From the NCBI RefSeq assembly GCF_005049285.1, contig NZ_SOSC01000006.1, positions 62,001 to 126,000 of the forward strand: DNA of 64,000 bases, given 5' to 3'. The DNA comes from Halorientalis salina (GTDB lineage: Archaea; Halobacteriota; Halobacteria; Halobacteriales; Haloarculaceae). Below, in pieces: positions 31,762 through 42,000 of this stretch (position 1 is the first letter of the stretch; each line of letters begins with the position of its first letter). The translations under genes were made by a program, and so were the position numbers. The notes below the pieces were generated by a model, which was not told the DNA's origin, made no database searches, and worked only from the letters and a program-made list of their open reading frames with translations.

Positions 31762-32877
31762 ATGCGCCGCCGAACGATCCTCGCTACTGTCGGAGCCCTG
31801 TTCTCGGCCGGTTGCTCGGAGATCGTCCCGCCGCCACAGACGACGGTCACGGACGGGGCGCCGGGCAGTGCGACCGACGAGACCGCCACGGGAACTGTGC
31901 CGACCGACACCCTCCAGACGACCGACGGATCGGAACCGACGACCGACCAGCACACCGACACGGCGACCGACACGCCGTCGGAGAGCGAACGGGAAGTCGC
32001 CGGCGCGATCGAGACCGCACGCGGACATCTGGCGGAGTCGCTGTCCGGGTATCTGGCCTTCGCCGAGACGAGCGAGCCGACGCTGCTCGACGTGACCGCC
32101 GCGACGGACGTCAGCGTCTCGAACGTAACGAGTCCGGCCAGCGACGCCCGCCAGGTCCTGAACGGAGCGCCGAGCTACGTCGACGAGGACGTCGAACGCC
32201 TCTCGGGCGTCGCGGACTTCCTCACGACCGCCATCCGGTGTCAGTCGAACCTTGAGGGAACCTACTCGAAGTTCGAGTTCGTCCACGGCCGCCTCTACGC
32301 CGAGCAGTTCGCAACCCTTCCCGACCAGCTCAGCCAGTTGCGCGACCGCCGCGACACCGCCGAGAGCCACCTCGAAACCCTCCGGTCGGAGACCGACCGG
32401 GCCGACATGCAGGCGTTCGATGCCCTCTCCGAGGACGACTACGACCGGAAGGTCGAACAACTGCAGCGGGAGGTGACTGCCTTCGGCACGCTCGCGAACA
32501 CCGTGGAAACGATCGCCGACGGTCTCGAAGCCTTCATCGACGGGAACGACGAGTTCACCGACGAGGACTACGACAGCGCCGCCGAGTTGTACTCGACCGC
32601 GACCCGGACGTTCGGCACGGCCAACGACACGCTGAACGCGCTCGACACGCCGGAATCGCTCGCGTCAGCAGTGTCCGAACTCCGTTCGGTCACGAACGCG
32701 CTCGCGACGGGGGCACACGACCTCGCTGACGCCGCCAGCGCGGCCGACGAGTACGAATGGGACACACACGACCAGGAGTTCGAGAGCGCGGTCTCGCAAC
32801 TGCGGACCTCCGAGGTCGCCGTCGAGCGGATCGACAGCGTCGGCGAGATCATCGCACACTACGAGCAGGAGTTCTGA
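31762..32877 (+). CDS. Tat-type lipoprotein, helical, function unknown
   Basis: 371 residues. The N-terminus MRRRTILATVGALFSAGC has a twin-arginine cluster and a lipobox with Cys18, so it should be exported folded and lipid-anchored. A Thr/Asp/Ser-rich linker (about 22-75) precedes an all-helical, Glu/Ala-rich body with repeated heptad-like stretches to the C-terminus (HYEQEF). No solute-binding or enzymatic motif is visible. A GTG one codon earlier (31759) could also start it. Divergent from mcm across 148 nt that must hold both promoters. Probably a surface-exposed helical bundle of unknown role. Confidence 0.75.
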   Translation: MRRRTILATVGALFSAGCSEIVPPPQTTVTDGAPGSATDETATGTVPTDTLQTTDGSEPTTDQHTDTATDTPSESEREVAGAIETARGHLAESLSGYLAFAETSEPTLLDVTAATDVSVSNVTSPASDARQVLNGAPSYVDEDVERLSGVADFLTTAIRCQSNLEGTYSKFEFVHGRLYAEQFATLPDQLSQLRDRRDTAESHLETLRSETDRADMQAFDALSEDDYDRKVEQLQREVTAFGTLANTVETIADGLEAFIDGNDEFTDEDYDSAAELYSTATRTFGTANDTLNALDTPESLASAVSELRSVTNALATGAHDLADAASAADEYEWDTHDQEFESAVSQLRTSEVAVERIDSVGEIIAHYEQEF

Positions 32878-32947
32878 AAGCAGCGGACGGGTCCGAATCC
32901 TCTTCGAGCACCGGTCGACCCCGAGTTCTCGTCCGTTTTCCGCCCAC

Positions 32948-33796
32948 CTACAGCGCCAGGAGTTCCTGAATCGTCTCGATCTGGTCGTCGGTGTTCAGCG
33001 ACGGCGCGTGGCCGCAGTCGACTTCGAGCGTCTCCGCGCCGGGCTGGACCTCCTGCATCCGTTCGTAGGGCTCCTGTGGGAGGATTTCAGAATTCTGCCC
33101 TCGAAGGATCAAAATCTCGGACTCGATGCGCTCCCAGACCGCCCACGGGTCGGGGCCGTCTTCGTCGTCCTCGTCCTCGACCAGGATGTCGGGGTCGTAG
33201 GCGGGCGCAACCGCTCCGTCGCTTGTCCGTCGCGCCGACGTGACTGTGAGTCGCCGCCACTCGTCGTCGCTCATGGCACCGAACCGGCCCTGGTAGAGGT
33301 CCCTGTAGTACGCCTCCAGTTCCGTCACGCGGTCGAAGGTCGGGGGGTCCGGGACGTACTCCATGATCCGTCCGAGCGCTTCCGGCGAGGAGTCGGTCTC
33401 CGGGTTCGGTGGCATGTCGTTGACGACCAGATGCGTGATGCGGTCGGCAAGCGGGCCGGCGGCCAGCGCCATCCCGAGCCCGGCACCCATCGAGGTACCG
33501 ACGTAGCCCAGGGAGTCGAAGCCCAGTTGGTCACACAGTCCGACGAGTACCTCGACCATGGCCCCGTTCGTGTACCGCTCGGACGGCTCTTCGGCCCACT
33601 GGCTCAGTCCCCGGCCGGGCATGTCCGGACAGACGACGTGATAGTCGTCTTCGAGCGCGGCCGCCAGGGGATCGAAGTCCCGACCCACGCGCGAGAGACC
33701 GTGAACACAGAGGACGGGCGGGTTTTCGGGGTCGCCCCAGGCGGAGTAGTGGAGTTCGAAGTCGTCGACGGTGATAAACTGGTCGCTGCGAGCCAT
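32948..33796 (-). CDS. Alpha/beta hydrolase
   Basis: 282 residues from ATG 33796 (MARSDQFITVDDFELHYSAWG); earlier in-frame Mets give basic shadow sequence. The oxyanion loop CVHG (30-33), the nucleophile elbow GTSMGAG with Ser102, and a late CGHAPSLN with the catalytic His form a typical hydrolase triad; an acid is likely in the SEILILRGQNSEILP segment. These enzymes cleave esters, lactones or C-C bonds; the substrate is not predictable. It is convergent with the lipoprotein gene. Confidence 0.88.
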   Translation of the reverse strand: MARSDQFITVDDFELHYSAWGDPENPPVLCVHGLSRVGRDFDPLAAALEDDYHVVCPDMPGRGLSQWAEEPSERYTNGAMVEVLVGLCDQLGFDSLGYVGTSMGAGLGMALAAGPLADRITHLVVNDMPPNPETDSSPEALGRIMEYVPDPPTFDRVTELEAYYRDLYQGRFGAMSDDEWRRLTVTSARRTSDGAVAPAYDPDILVEDEDDEDGPDPWAVWERIESEILILRGQNSEILPQEPYERMQEVQPGAETLEVDCGHAPSLNTDDQIETIQELLAL

Positions 33797-33915
33797 GCCC
33801 GTCGGTTCACCGGGCTCCCTCAAAAGTCCCGGTCCAGGCACGCGTGAGAGAACCATCACCACAGTGCCGCCGGACCACGACCGTTTAGTACCAGTAGCCA
33901 CCTGTACTCTACACC

Positions 33916-34104
33916 ATGGGATTTGGAAGCTACGATGAATCCGAGCAGAAGGACCAGAGTGTCGACGAGGACGACGAGACCGAGGCCATCAACGTCCACG
34001 AGAACGACACCGACGGCGAGGTGTCCTTCGAGACCGAGAAATCCACCGACGAGCTGGTCGACCAGCTCCAGCACATGAAGACCGACGACGACGAAGACGA
34101 GTAA
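33916..34104 (+). CDS. DUF5786 family small acidic protein
   Basis: 62 residues: MGFGSYDESEQKDQSVDED at the start, then a patch of Glu/Asp/Val/His, then EKSTDELVDQLQHMKTDDDEDE. It resembles the 19296 gene in its opening and in the STxELxxQL block, so the window holds two family members. Highly negative, soluble, function unknown. A weak TATA-like GTTTAG lies about 33 nt upstream. The family is common in haloarchaea as far as I recall. Confidence 0.75.
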   Translation: MGFGSYDESEQKDQSVDEDDETEAINVHENDTDGEVSFETEKSTDELVDQLQHMKTDDDEDE

Positions 34105-34184
34105 GACGCTCTCCGAATTCCTCAGTTTTCTGCGCTTGGCCCGTTCAGGAACAATGCCACGATTCCGCAGCGAGAACGGTCAGT

Positions 34185-35180
34185 CTACGCGACCGGCGTC
34201 CGCTCCACCACTTGACCATCGTAGGTCGGGTACTGCTCGACGATCTCGCCCTCGTCGAGGTCGCCCTCCTCGATCATCTCCTCTAAGAGCCACCACGCGA
34301 CCTCGACGTGGTCGGACTTGACGGTGTAGAACTCCTCGGGGACGCCCAGGGACTCGAACCGGTCGCCGTCGACCATCGCCTTCCCGTAGACGAGGGTCCC
34401 GTCGTCGGTCACCTCGTCGAACGGCCGGCGAATCGTCCGGGCCATCCGCTTGAGCCGCCGGCGGTGCTGGGCGGCGTCCTTGAACACGGACGTACAGAAG
34501 TACACCTTCTCGTGGTCGCCCATCACGTCGAGGATCTCTTCGCGTGATCCCTCGACGGCGCTCATGTGGCCGTCTTTCAGTTCGTAGCCCTGCTCTTTCA
34601 TCCGGCGGAAGTTGCCGTCGGACATCTCGAACTCGTTGATGTTACAGAACTCCGCCGCGCCCTCGTCGATGAGTTCGAGGAACTCCTCCTCGGGCCGGAT
34701 GCCCGGGATCTCGAAGGCAGGCGTCAGCCCCTCCTCGCGAGCGATGTAGAGGATGTCCTCCCACTCGGTTTCGTGGAGGTCGCCCCACAGCTCGAATGGC
34801 GGGTGGAAGCGAATCTCGTCCAGGCCCGCTTCCGAGAGCTTTCGCATGTTCTCCCGACCGCCGGTGATACCGGTGTAGAGGTGCGTGTGGTGGTCCTCGC
34901 CGAACTCGTCTTTCAAAAGCGAGAGATACCGGGTGGTCTTGGCCATCGCTTCCTGTGGCTCACCACCCGTGATAGATGTTCCCAGGGCGTCCATCCGCTT
35001 CGCTTCGGTGATGACGTCCTCGTCGTCCTCGACCAGGCGCTCGTTGGCGTAGACGTCCGTGACGTTCTTGCGGTTCTCGCCGAGCGGACAGTAAAAGCAA
35101 TCGCGCTGGTCACAGTAGCCGTAGACGAACAGCACCATCTTGCCGCCTTTGGCGCACTGTTCACAGCCCTTGGAGTGCAT
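34185..35180 (-). CDS. Radical SAM protein of a conserved archaeal family
   Basis: 331 residues. The iron-sulfur site is C23, C28, C31 in YCDQRDCFYC, a C-x4-C-x2-C spacing rather than the canonical C-x3-C-x2-C, which characterises this archaeal subfamily. An additional N-terminal pair CEQC (6, 9) may bind a further metal. The SITGGEPQ segment (the GGE-type SAM contact) follows, then FHPPFELWGD and a C-terminal region with VYFCTSVFKDAAQHRRRLKR. The reaction is unknown. It is isolated; the thioredoxin gene upstream is in the same orientation but about 170 nt away. Confidence 0.85.
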   Translation of the reverse strand: MHSKGCEQCAKGGKMVLFVYGYCDQRDCFYCPLGENRKNVTDVYANERLVEDDEDVITEAKRMDALGTSITGGEPQEAMAKTTRYLSLLKDEFGEDHHTHLYTGITGGRENMRKLSEAGLDEIRFHPPFELWGDLHETEWEDILYIAREEGLTPAFEIPGIRPEEEFLELIDEGAAEFCNINEFEMSDGNFRRMKEQGYELKDGHMSAVEGSREEILDVMGDHEKVYFCTSVFKDAAQHRRRLKRMARTIRRPFDEVTDDGTLVYGKAMVDGDRFESLGVPEEFYTVKSDHVEVAWWLLEEMIEEGDLDEGEIVEQYPTYDGQVVERTPVA

Positions 35181-35349
35181 CGGTTACTCTCCCTTCCCGA
35201 CCGAGCGGCAAAAAGCGTGCGACTTGGGGCCGCCGGCCGCAACTGGCGCGACCCGGAGCGTGCGGACAGCTGAAACGGAAGAAAGTGGGGTGGGGAACGA
35301 GAGGGGATGGGAAACGGGTAAGGGGAACGACGGAGCGTGTGGCGTCGCC

Positions 35350-35754
35350 TCAGGCGTGCTGGGCGATGAGCTGGGCCAGCGAGTCCTCGTCGCGGACGCC
35401 GACGACCTGCTCGACGGCCTCCCCGTCGGCAAAGAGGATCATGGTCGGCACGCCCTGTACCTGGAACTGGCTGGCGAGCCCCTGGTGCTGGTCGACGTCA
35501 ACCTTCGCGATGGCCGCCTCGGTCTCGGCCGCGAGCGCCTCGACGGTCGGCTCGAGCATCTTGCAGGGCCCACACCAGTCGGCGTAAAAGTCGACGAACA
35601 CCACGTCGTACTCCGAGAGGAGGTCCTCGAAGTGGTCCGCCCCCTCGACGTGGATCGGCTCGTCCGGCGCGACCGCAACGCCCCCGTCCGCCTGTTCGCG
35701 TAACTCCTCGGCTTTCTGTTCGCGGATCTCGTCGAGTTCGTCGGCTTCTGACAT
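35350..35754 (-). CDS. Thioredoxin
   Basis: 134 residues from ATG 35754 (MSEADELDEIREQKAEEL). An acidic 35-residue extension precedes the thioredoxin domain, a usual haloarchaeal feature. The redox site is WCGPC (60-64), the cis-proline is in VQGVPTMILF, and the C-terminal helix ends LIAQHA. It reduces protein disulfides in the cytosol. A TATA box (AACTATTTAT on the minus strand) sits about 32 nt upstream. The nearby CoA-disulfide-reductase-like gene could belong to the same thiol economy (inference). Confidence 0.95.
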   Translation of the reverse strand: MSEADELDEIREQKAEELREQADGGVAVAPDEPIHVEGADHFEDLLSEYDVVFVDFYADWCGPCKMLEPTVEALAAETEAAIAKVDVDQHQGLASQFQVQGVPTMILFADGEAVEQVVGVRDEDSLAQLIAQHA

Positions 35755-35780
35755 CTCGTCCCTACCTACGGACCGGGGCA

Positions 35781-35790
35781 ATAAATAGTT
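35781..35790 (-). promoter_or_regulatory. TATA box of the thioredoxin gene
   Basis: AACTATTTAT read on the minus strand, about 32 nt upstream of the ATG at 35754, in an AT-rich patch. Confidence 0.6.
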
Positions 35791-35949
35791 TTTCGTTAGC
35801 CCCACAATACCACAAGACAGTACTACCGGCAGACCCCAACAATACGAGCGATTCTAGCGCCCTTGGCCGAAAAATCGGAGGTGGAGATTGTCGAACCAGT
35901 ACAATATTGTCTAATTTAAGCAATGCAGTACGAGGGACGAAGCGGACAG

Positions 35950-36579
35950 TCAGTCGGGAGTCGCCGCGAGGACGACGAACGATCCGTTTCCCCAGCCCGA
36001 TTCGACGGGTTCGGGGTCTTCGAGCGCGGTCGGGTCGGCAAACAACGTCTGGACGGCCGAGAGTTCGCCGAAGCCGGCGTCGGCGAGCGCCTCGCGGAGT
36101 TCCGCGACGCCGCGGAAGGTCGCGTCCCGGTAGAACGGGTTCGAGTCCTGCGTTTCCTGGTAGGTCTCACCCAGAGGACTGTCACGGTCGACGAAGCCGA
36201 TGACGAGCCGTCCACCCGGACGGAGCACGCGGCGGGCCTCGGCCAGCGCGGCGTCGAGGTCGTCGACGAAACAGATCGTCGTCACCATGAGCGCGGCGTC
36301 CACGCTCTCGCTCCGGAGCGGCATGGCTTCGGCCACGCCACGCACGGGGACGACGCCGCGGTCACGCGCTCGCGCGAGCATCGCCGGGGACGGGTCGACG
36401 CCGAGTTCCACGTCGAGCGGCGCGGCGAACTGCCCGCTCCCGACCCCGATTTCGACGGCCTCGCCGTCCGGCAGGAGCGACCGGACGGCCGCCAGTTCGG
36501 ACTCGAAAGCGAGGTCGTTGGCCTCGAACCACTGGTCGTAGCGGTCGGTGTGACGTTCGAAGGGGTCGATGATGGGCAT
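35950..36579 (-). CDS. SAM-dependent methyltransferase, class I (UbiE/Methyltransf_11-like)
   Basis: 209 residues. Motif I is VEIGVGSGQFA (about 42-52), followed by LGVDPSPAML, MPLRSESVDAAL (the post-motif II region) and EARRVLRPGGRLVIGFVD (motif III area). These are small-molecule methyltransferases; the substrate is not predictable. The frame begins MPIIDPFERHTDRYDQWF, a usual start. The 3' end reaches the AT-rich gap before the thioredoxin gene, where ACAATATTGT forms a short palindrome near 35892-35901. Confidence 0.88.
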   Translation of the reverse strand: MPIIDPFERHTDRYDQWFEANDLAFESELAAVRSLLPDGEAVEIGVGSGQFAAPLDVELGVDPSPAMLARARDRGVVPVRGVAEAMPLRSESVDAALMVTTICFVDDLDAALAEARRVLRPGGRLVIGFVDRDSPLGETYQETQDSNPFYRDATFRGVAELREALADAGFGELSAVQTLFADPTALEDPEPVESGWGNGSFVVLAATPD

Positions 36580-36609
36580 GGGCCTCGTATCAGCGTTCGG
36601 TCGCCCGGC

Positions 36610-38025
36610 TTACGAGAGTTTGCCGTCGAGGACCTTCGCGGCCGTCAGCACCGGGTCCCAGACCGGACTGAACGGCGGCGCGTACGCCAGGTCGAGATAC
36701 GAGAGCTGGCCGACGGTCAGCTCGGCGTGCAGCGCCGTCGCGACGGTGTCGATGCGCTTGGCGACGCCCTCGCGGCCGACCATGCTGGCACCGAGGACGC
36801 GCTCGCTCTCGCGATCCCCGACCAGTTTGATCTCGATCTCCTCGCCGCCCGGGTAGTAGTGCGCGCGGGACGGCGCCGTGATCGTCACCGAGACGGGGTC
36901 GAAGCCGGCCGCTTCGGCCCGCTCCTCGTCGATGATGCCCGTGCGTGCGACCTCGAGTTCGAACGCTTTCACGGCGGCGGTCCCCGCGATCTCGCCGACC
37001 GGCGTCGGGTCGCCCGCGAGCGTCGCCCCGATGGCCCGGCCGGCGCGGTTGGCCGTCAGCGCGAGGGGCACGTGATCGGGTTCGCCCGTGACGACGTGGG
37101 TCGCCTCGGCGCAGTCGCCGGCCGCGTAGACGTGCTCGTCGTTCGTCTGCCCGTACTCGTCGGTCGCGATGGCCCCGGTGGGACCCAGTTCGATCCCCGC
37201 GTCCTCGGCGAGTTCGGCGTTCGGGGCGACGCCGACGCCGACCAGCGCCAGGTCCACCGGCACCTCGTCGTCACCAGCCACGATGCGCTCGACGCTGTCG
37301 TCCCCCACCATCCCGTCGACGGCCGTATCGAGGTGGAGATCGACCCCCTGCTCGCGGAGGTGGTCCTCGACGGTCGCGGCGGCTTCGGGGCCGAAGGGCT
37401 GGAGCGTGTGGGGCAACATCTCGAACATGTGCACGTCCAGCCCGTGTGCGGCGAACGCCTCGGCCATCTCGATGCCGACGTAGCCGCCGCCGATGATACC
37501 GACGGCCTCGGGGTCTTCGGCGTCGGCGTACTCGGCAGCGACCTCACCGTAGCCTATCGCGGGCAGGTCCAGCGCAGGCGTGTCGAGGCCGAGGTACTGG
37601 CGGATCTCCGCCCCCTCGTTCATGTCGTGAAGGGTGAACACGCCCGCCAGGTCCATCCCGTCGAGCGGGGGCTCGACCGCACGCGCCCCCGTCGAGACGA
37701 GGAGGTCGCTGTAGGCCTGCTCGAACTCCCCGTCCGGTCCCTCGACGGTCACCGTCCGCTCGTCCCGGTCGATGGCCGTCACCTCGTGGTTCGTCCGGAG
37801 GTCGACCCCCCGCTCCTCGACGAACGCCTCGGGCGTCACCGACACCAGGTCCTCCAGCGTCTCCACCTCGCCTTTCACGTAGTAGGGGAGGCCACAGGCC
37901 CCGTAGGACACCCACTCGCCCTTCTCGAAGACGACGACCGCCTGGTCCTCGGCGTCCCGCTTGAACTTGCTCGCGGCACTCATCCCCGCGGCGTCGCCAC
38001 CGACGATTACGACTGGATCGCTCAT
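36610..38025 (-). CDS. FAD-dependent pyridine nucleotide-disulfide oxidoreductase, CoA-disulfide reductase-like
   Basis: 471 residues from ATG 38025. FAD-binding GGDAAGMSAASK (9-20) is followed by the single redox cysteine C44 in SYGACGLPYYV, the mark of the CoA-disulfide reductase/NADH oxidase group rather than the CxxxxC of glutathione reductases. A second dinucleotide motif is GIIGGGYVGIEMAEA near 170, and YAAGDCAEA binds the flavin. It may keep coenzyme A reduced or oxidise NAD(P)H; haloarchaea use gamma-glutamylcysteine, and CoA recycling also occurs. TATA box about 29 nt upstream. Confidence is moderate for the exact substrate. Confidence 0.88.
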   Translation of the reverse strand: MSDPVVIVGGDAAGMSAASKFKRDAEDQAVVVFEKGEWVSYGACGLPYYVKGEVETLEDLVSVTPEAFVEERGVDLRTNHEVTAIDRDERTVTVEGPDGEFEQAYSDLLVSTGARAVEPPLDGMDLAGVFTLHDMNEGAEIRQYLGLDTPALDLPAIGYGEVAAEYADAEDPEAVGIIGGGYVGIEMAEAFAAHGLDVHMFEMLPHTLQPFGPEAAATVEDHLREQGVDLHLDTAVDGMVGDDSVERIVAGDDEVPVDLALVGVGVAPNAELAEDAGIELGPTGAIATDEYGQTNDEHVYAAGDCAEATHVVTGEPDHVPLALTANRAGRAIGATLAGDPTPVGEIAGTAAVKAFELEVARTGIIDEERAEAAGFDPVSVTITAPSRAHYYPGGEEIEIKLVGDRESERVLGASMVGREGVAKRIDTVATALHAELTVGQLSYLDLAYAPPFSPVWDPVLTAAKVLDGKLS

Positions 38026-38377
38026 ACCTGATCGTTCGACCGGGGACCTAATAAAGTATTGCCCATCAGAGACAATTCTGTCGGCGGCGCACCGAATCGC
38101 CGGGCGCCGCAGAGGAGCCCCCACGACCAATCGTGCGAACGAAAGAGCACACTTGTATCGTACCGCCGACAGCCCGTCGAGGCCAGGATCGGCTGCCAGG
38201 TCGGTCACGCCGACAACGTTTTTGTGTGAAGAGTACAATACTACAACAGTGGCAGCGAGTCGCTCACCACCCGGCTATGAACGGCAGACCTCGGAGCGCA
38301 GTCGGTCACGCTCGGCACGGAGCACGACGCCGGCTGCCACCGCGGCACCGACGGGTAATCGAACGGACATCGTCATC
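38026..38377. other. 352-nt intergenic region between divergent genes
   Basis: Holds the TATA box of the oxidoreductase gene (ACTTTATTAG on the minus strand, 38049-38058). Further on, a T5 run near 38219 and a TACAATACTAC tract near 38233 could belong to a promoter for the DUF1684 gene. No credible reading frame, tRNA or structured-element copy was seen. Confidence 0.5.
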
Positions 38378-38932
38378 ATGAAATCCAACTGGCAAGCCGA
38401 CATCGAGACCCAGCGGCGACAGAAAGACGACTTCTTCGCCGACGCGCACCGCTCGCCCCTTCCTCCGGCCGAACAGGAGGCCTTCGAGGGACTGAACTAC
38501 TATCCGATCGACCCCGACTACCGGTACGAACTCCCCCTCGAGGAGTACGCGGACAAGGCAGTCGTCACCGTCGGGACCAGCAGCGAGGGCGAGCGGGAGT
38601 ACCTCGCCTGGGGGGAGTTCACCTTCAGCGTCGACGACGAGCAGGTGACGCTGGTCGCCTACAAGTCCGACCCGGACGAGGACCGTCTCTGGGTCCCGTT
38701 CCGGGACGCGACCAGCGGCGCGGAGACCTACGGAGCGGGCCGGTATCTCGACCTGGAGGCGGCGGAGCACCGAACCGACGACGGCACGTGGATCCTCGAT
38801 TTCAACCAGGCGTACAATCCCACGTGCGCGTACGCCGACCAGTACGAGTGTCCGCTCCCGCCGACCGACAACTGGCTCGACGTCCCGATCGAAGCCGGCG
38901 AGAAAGACTACGAGGGAGGACACACGTCGTGA
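38378..38932 (+). CDS. DUF1684 domain protein
   Basis: 184 residues from ATG 38378 (MKSNWQADIETQRRQKDDFF). The central features GLNYYPIDPDYRYEL, PFRDATSGAETYGAGRYLDL and the C-terminal DFNQAYNPTCAYADQYECPLPP are characteristic of the DUF1684 family, which is widespread in bacteria and archaea. Two cysteines in the PTCAYADQYECP segment are conserved by memory. The function is unknown. A much longer in-frame extension upstream was rejected because it lacks the family signature. The PAS kinase gene follows on the same strand with its own TATA box. Confidence 0.8.
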   Translation: MKSNWQADIETQRRQKDDFFADAHRSPLPPAEQEAFEGLNYYPIDPDYRYELPLEEYADKAVVTVGTSSEGEREYLAWGEFTFSVDDEQVTLVAYKSDPDEDRLWVPFRDATSGAETYGAGRYLDLEAAEHRTDDGTWILDFNQAYNPTCAYADQYECPLPPTDNWLDVPIEAGEKDYEGGHTS

Positions 38933-38987
38933 GCAGGCCCGACACGACCGCGGACCCTAATCTCAATATGTTGGATCGGTTCTCCAG

Positions 38988-38997
38988 TTTTAATTAC
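38988..38997 (+). promoter_or_regulatory. TATA box of the PAS kinase gene
   Basis: GTTTTAATTA, centred about 29 nt upstream of the ATG at 39022, the usual leaderless spacing. Confidence 0.55.
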
Positions 38998-39021
38998 GGG
39001 CTACCAATAAGTGTGCGGTAG

Positions 39022-42000
39022 ATGCCCCCTGTCAGCACCGACGACGAGGCAGATACGTGGGCAGACACGCTGGACGGCGGGTTCTGTCGCGCGGTCGCCG
39101 AACACGTTCCGGCAGCCGTCATTACCGTCGACCGGGAGCTGACGGTCCTGTTCGCCAATCCGGCCGTCGAACGGGTGCTCGGATACGAACCGGAGACGCT
39201 GGTCGGCCGCCAACTGGAGGCCGTCATCCCCGAGCGACGCCGGCGTGACGAGCTCGAACGGCTGGAAGAGGCCGTCTGTGAACCGGACACGGCCGGGAGC
39301 GAGCTCCAGCTCAGGGTGGAGACCGACAGCGGTCGTGAGCGGTCGCTTTCGCTCTCTGTGACCGAACACGAGTACGACGGGGAGACGGTGTTCACCGGCG
39401 TCGTCCGCGACGTCTCCGAACGGCAGCAGACGACGGAACTCGAACAGCAACGCGAGCTGTTCGAGCGGGTACAGGACCTCGCCGACGTTGGAATCTGGGA
39501 GTACGACCCGACGACCGAGGAGTTGACGTGGTCGGCCGGCGTCCGCGAGATACACGGCGTCGACGAGTCTTTCGAGCCGACGATGGCGGACGCCATCGAG
39601 TTCTATCACCCGGCGGACCGGGACGAAATCGAGCGGCTCATCGCACGCGCACTCGAGGACGGCGAGTTCTACGACACCGATCTGCGCATCGTCCGAGCCG
39701 ACGGCGACGTTCGGGACGTGCGATCGCGGGGCGAGGTCGTGACCGACGCCGAGGGCAACGTCGAGTTGCTCCGCGGCGTGTTCCAGGACATCACCGAGCG
39801 CAAGGAGCGCGAACGCGAACTCGAGCGCTACGAGGCACTCGCGGAGAACATGGACGAGATGGCGTTCGTCGTCGGCGCGGACCGGCAACTCGAGTACGCG
39901 AACCGGTCGGCCACCGCCTACACCGGCCGCTCGACCGAGGACCTCGTCGGCCGGTCGGTCACGTCGCTGGTCAGCGAGTTCGTCGTGGACGAGGGGGCTC
40001 CGGAACGCTTCGAGCGCGCGCTCCGGGACGTGTTCGACCACGAGAACGGCGCCGAGCCGGACCGACTGGAGGGGCGACTGAAACTGCCGAGCGGCGAGGT
40101 CGTCGTCGAGTATCAGTTCTCGTCGTTCGTCTCGGACGGCGAGCGGAAAGCCATCGTCGTCGCTCGCGACGTGACCGAGCGGCGGGAGCGCGAACGCGAG
40201 TTGCTGGAGAGCCAGAAGCGACAGCGCGCGCTGTTCGAGCAGTCCCCCGACGCGATAATCGTCCACGACGGCGACGGGGCCATCCTCGACGTCAACGACC
40301 AGACCGTCGCCGACCTCGGCTACGGCCGCGAGGAGTTGCTGTCGATGAACGCCGCCGACATCGAGACGGGGATCGACGCCGAAGAGCTGACGAGCAAGTG
40401 GGCACGGCTCGACGTCGGGGACAAGTGGAAACTCGAGAGCAGACACCGACGGAAGGACGGCTCGACGTTCCCGGTCGAACTCTGGATAAACAAAGTCGAA
40501 ATCGGCGGGGAGCCACGGTTCATCGCGCTCAGTCGCGACATCACGGACCGGAAAGCGAGCGAGCGAGACAGCCGCCGGTTCAGAAAAGCCGTCGAGCAGG
40601 CGGCCCACGCCGTCTACATCACCGACACCGACGGCACCATCGAGTACGTCAACTCGGCCTTCGAGGAGCAAACCGGCTACGCGGCCGAGGCGGCCGTCGG
40701 CGAGACGCCCCACATCCTCAATTCGGGGCGACACGACGAGGCGTACTTCGAGGAGATGTGGGACACGATTCTGTCCGGGGAGGTGTGGAAACGCGAAGTC
40801 GTCAACGAGCGGGCCGACGGCACCGAGTATTACGCCGACCAGACGGTGGCCCCGATCGAGGGCCACGACGGGGAGATCGAAGCGTTCGTCGCAGTCAACC
40901 GCGACATCACGGCGCGCAAGGAGATGGAGAGCAAACTGCGCCGCCGCGAGGCGCGGTTCCGCATGATGTTCCAGCGCCACAGCGCCCCGATGTTGCTCAT
41001 CGAGCCGGATTCGGGCAGGATCGAGGACGCCAACGACGCGGCCACCGAGTTCTACGGCTACTCGTGGGACGAATTGACCGGGATGGACATCGACGAGATC
41101 AACTGCCAGTGCGCCGAGGAAGTGGCGACCGAGCGAAAACGCGCCGAACGCGAAGAGCGGAATCACTTCGTCTTCGAGCACGAGCTCGCCTCGGGCGAAA
41201 CCCGGACCGTCGAGGTCCACTCCTCGCCGATCCCGGACGGTGACGAGGAGTTGCTGTTCTCGGTCATCCACGACATCACCGAACGCAGGGAGTACGAGCG
41301 GGAACTCGAGAGCTACAAGGAACTCGTCGACAACGTCCCGGTCGGCATCTACCGGAACACGCCGGGCGAGGACGGCGAGTTCGTCGAAGTGAACCCCGCG
41401 ATGGTCGAGATGTTCGACGCCGAATCGGCGACACAGCTGTGTGAGACGGCCGTGAGCGAACTCTACGCCGACCCCAACCAGCGCGAGGCGTTCTCCGACC
41501 GCGTCGACGAGGAGGGCATCGTCACGGAAGCGGAACTCCGGCTGGAGACCCTCGCCGGCGACCCCTTCTGGGCGTCAGTGACCGCAATCACCAACGAGAC
41601 GGGCGCTCGGACGTACTTCGACGGCGTCATCCTCGACATCACCGAGCGCAAGGAGTACGAACAGCGGCTGAAACAGCAGCGTGACAACCTCGAGATACTC
41701 AACCAGATGGTCCGCCACGACATCAGGAACGACCTCCAGCTGGTGTTGGCCTACGCGGAACTGCTGGAAGACCGGGTCGACGACACCGGCGCGGAGTATC
41801 TCGAGACGGTGATCGAGAGCACCGAGAACGCGGTCGAACTCACCAAGTCGGCGCGAGACCTCGCCGACGTCATGCTCCAGACCGACGCCGAGCACGACCG
41901 AACCGACCTGGCGCTGGTCCTCGAACAGCAGGTCGACGAGATCCGCTCCGAACACACGGACGCCGTCGTGGCCGTCGAGGGCCAGTTGCCCGACGTGGAG

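Noticed and set aside
35892-35901. ACAATATTGT palindrome as an operator
   Set aside because: A 10-bp AT palindrome is expected several times by chance in AT-rich gaps, and it lies between gene ends rather than at a promoter.
35923-38031. 702-residue plus-strand open frame across the methyltransferase and oxidoreductase genes
   Set aside because: Shadow of two well-supported minus-strand genes, crossing their gap.
39001-41271. 756-residue minus-strand open frame opposite the PAS kinase
   Set aside because: Shadow frame of the kinase gene; composition Val/Leu/Arg/Asp-rich with no domains.
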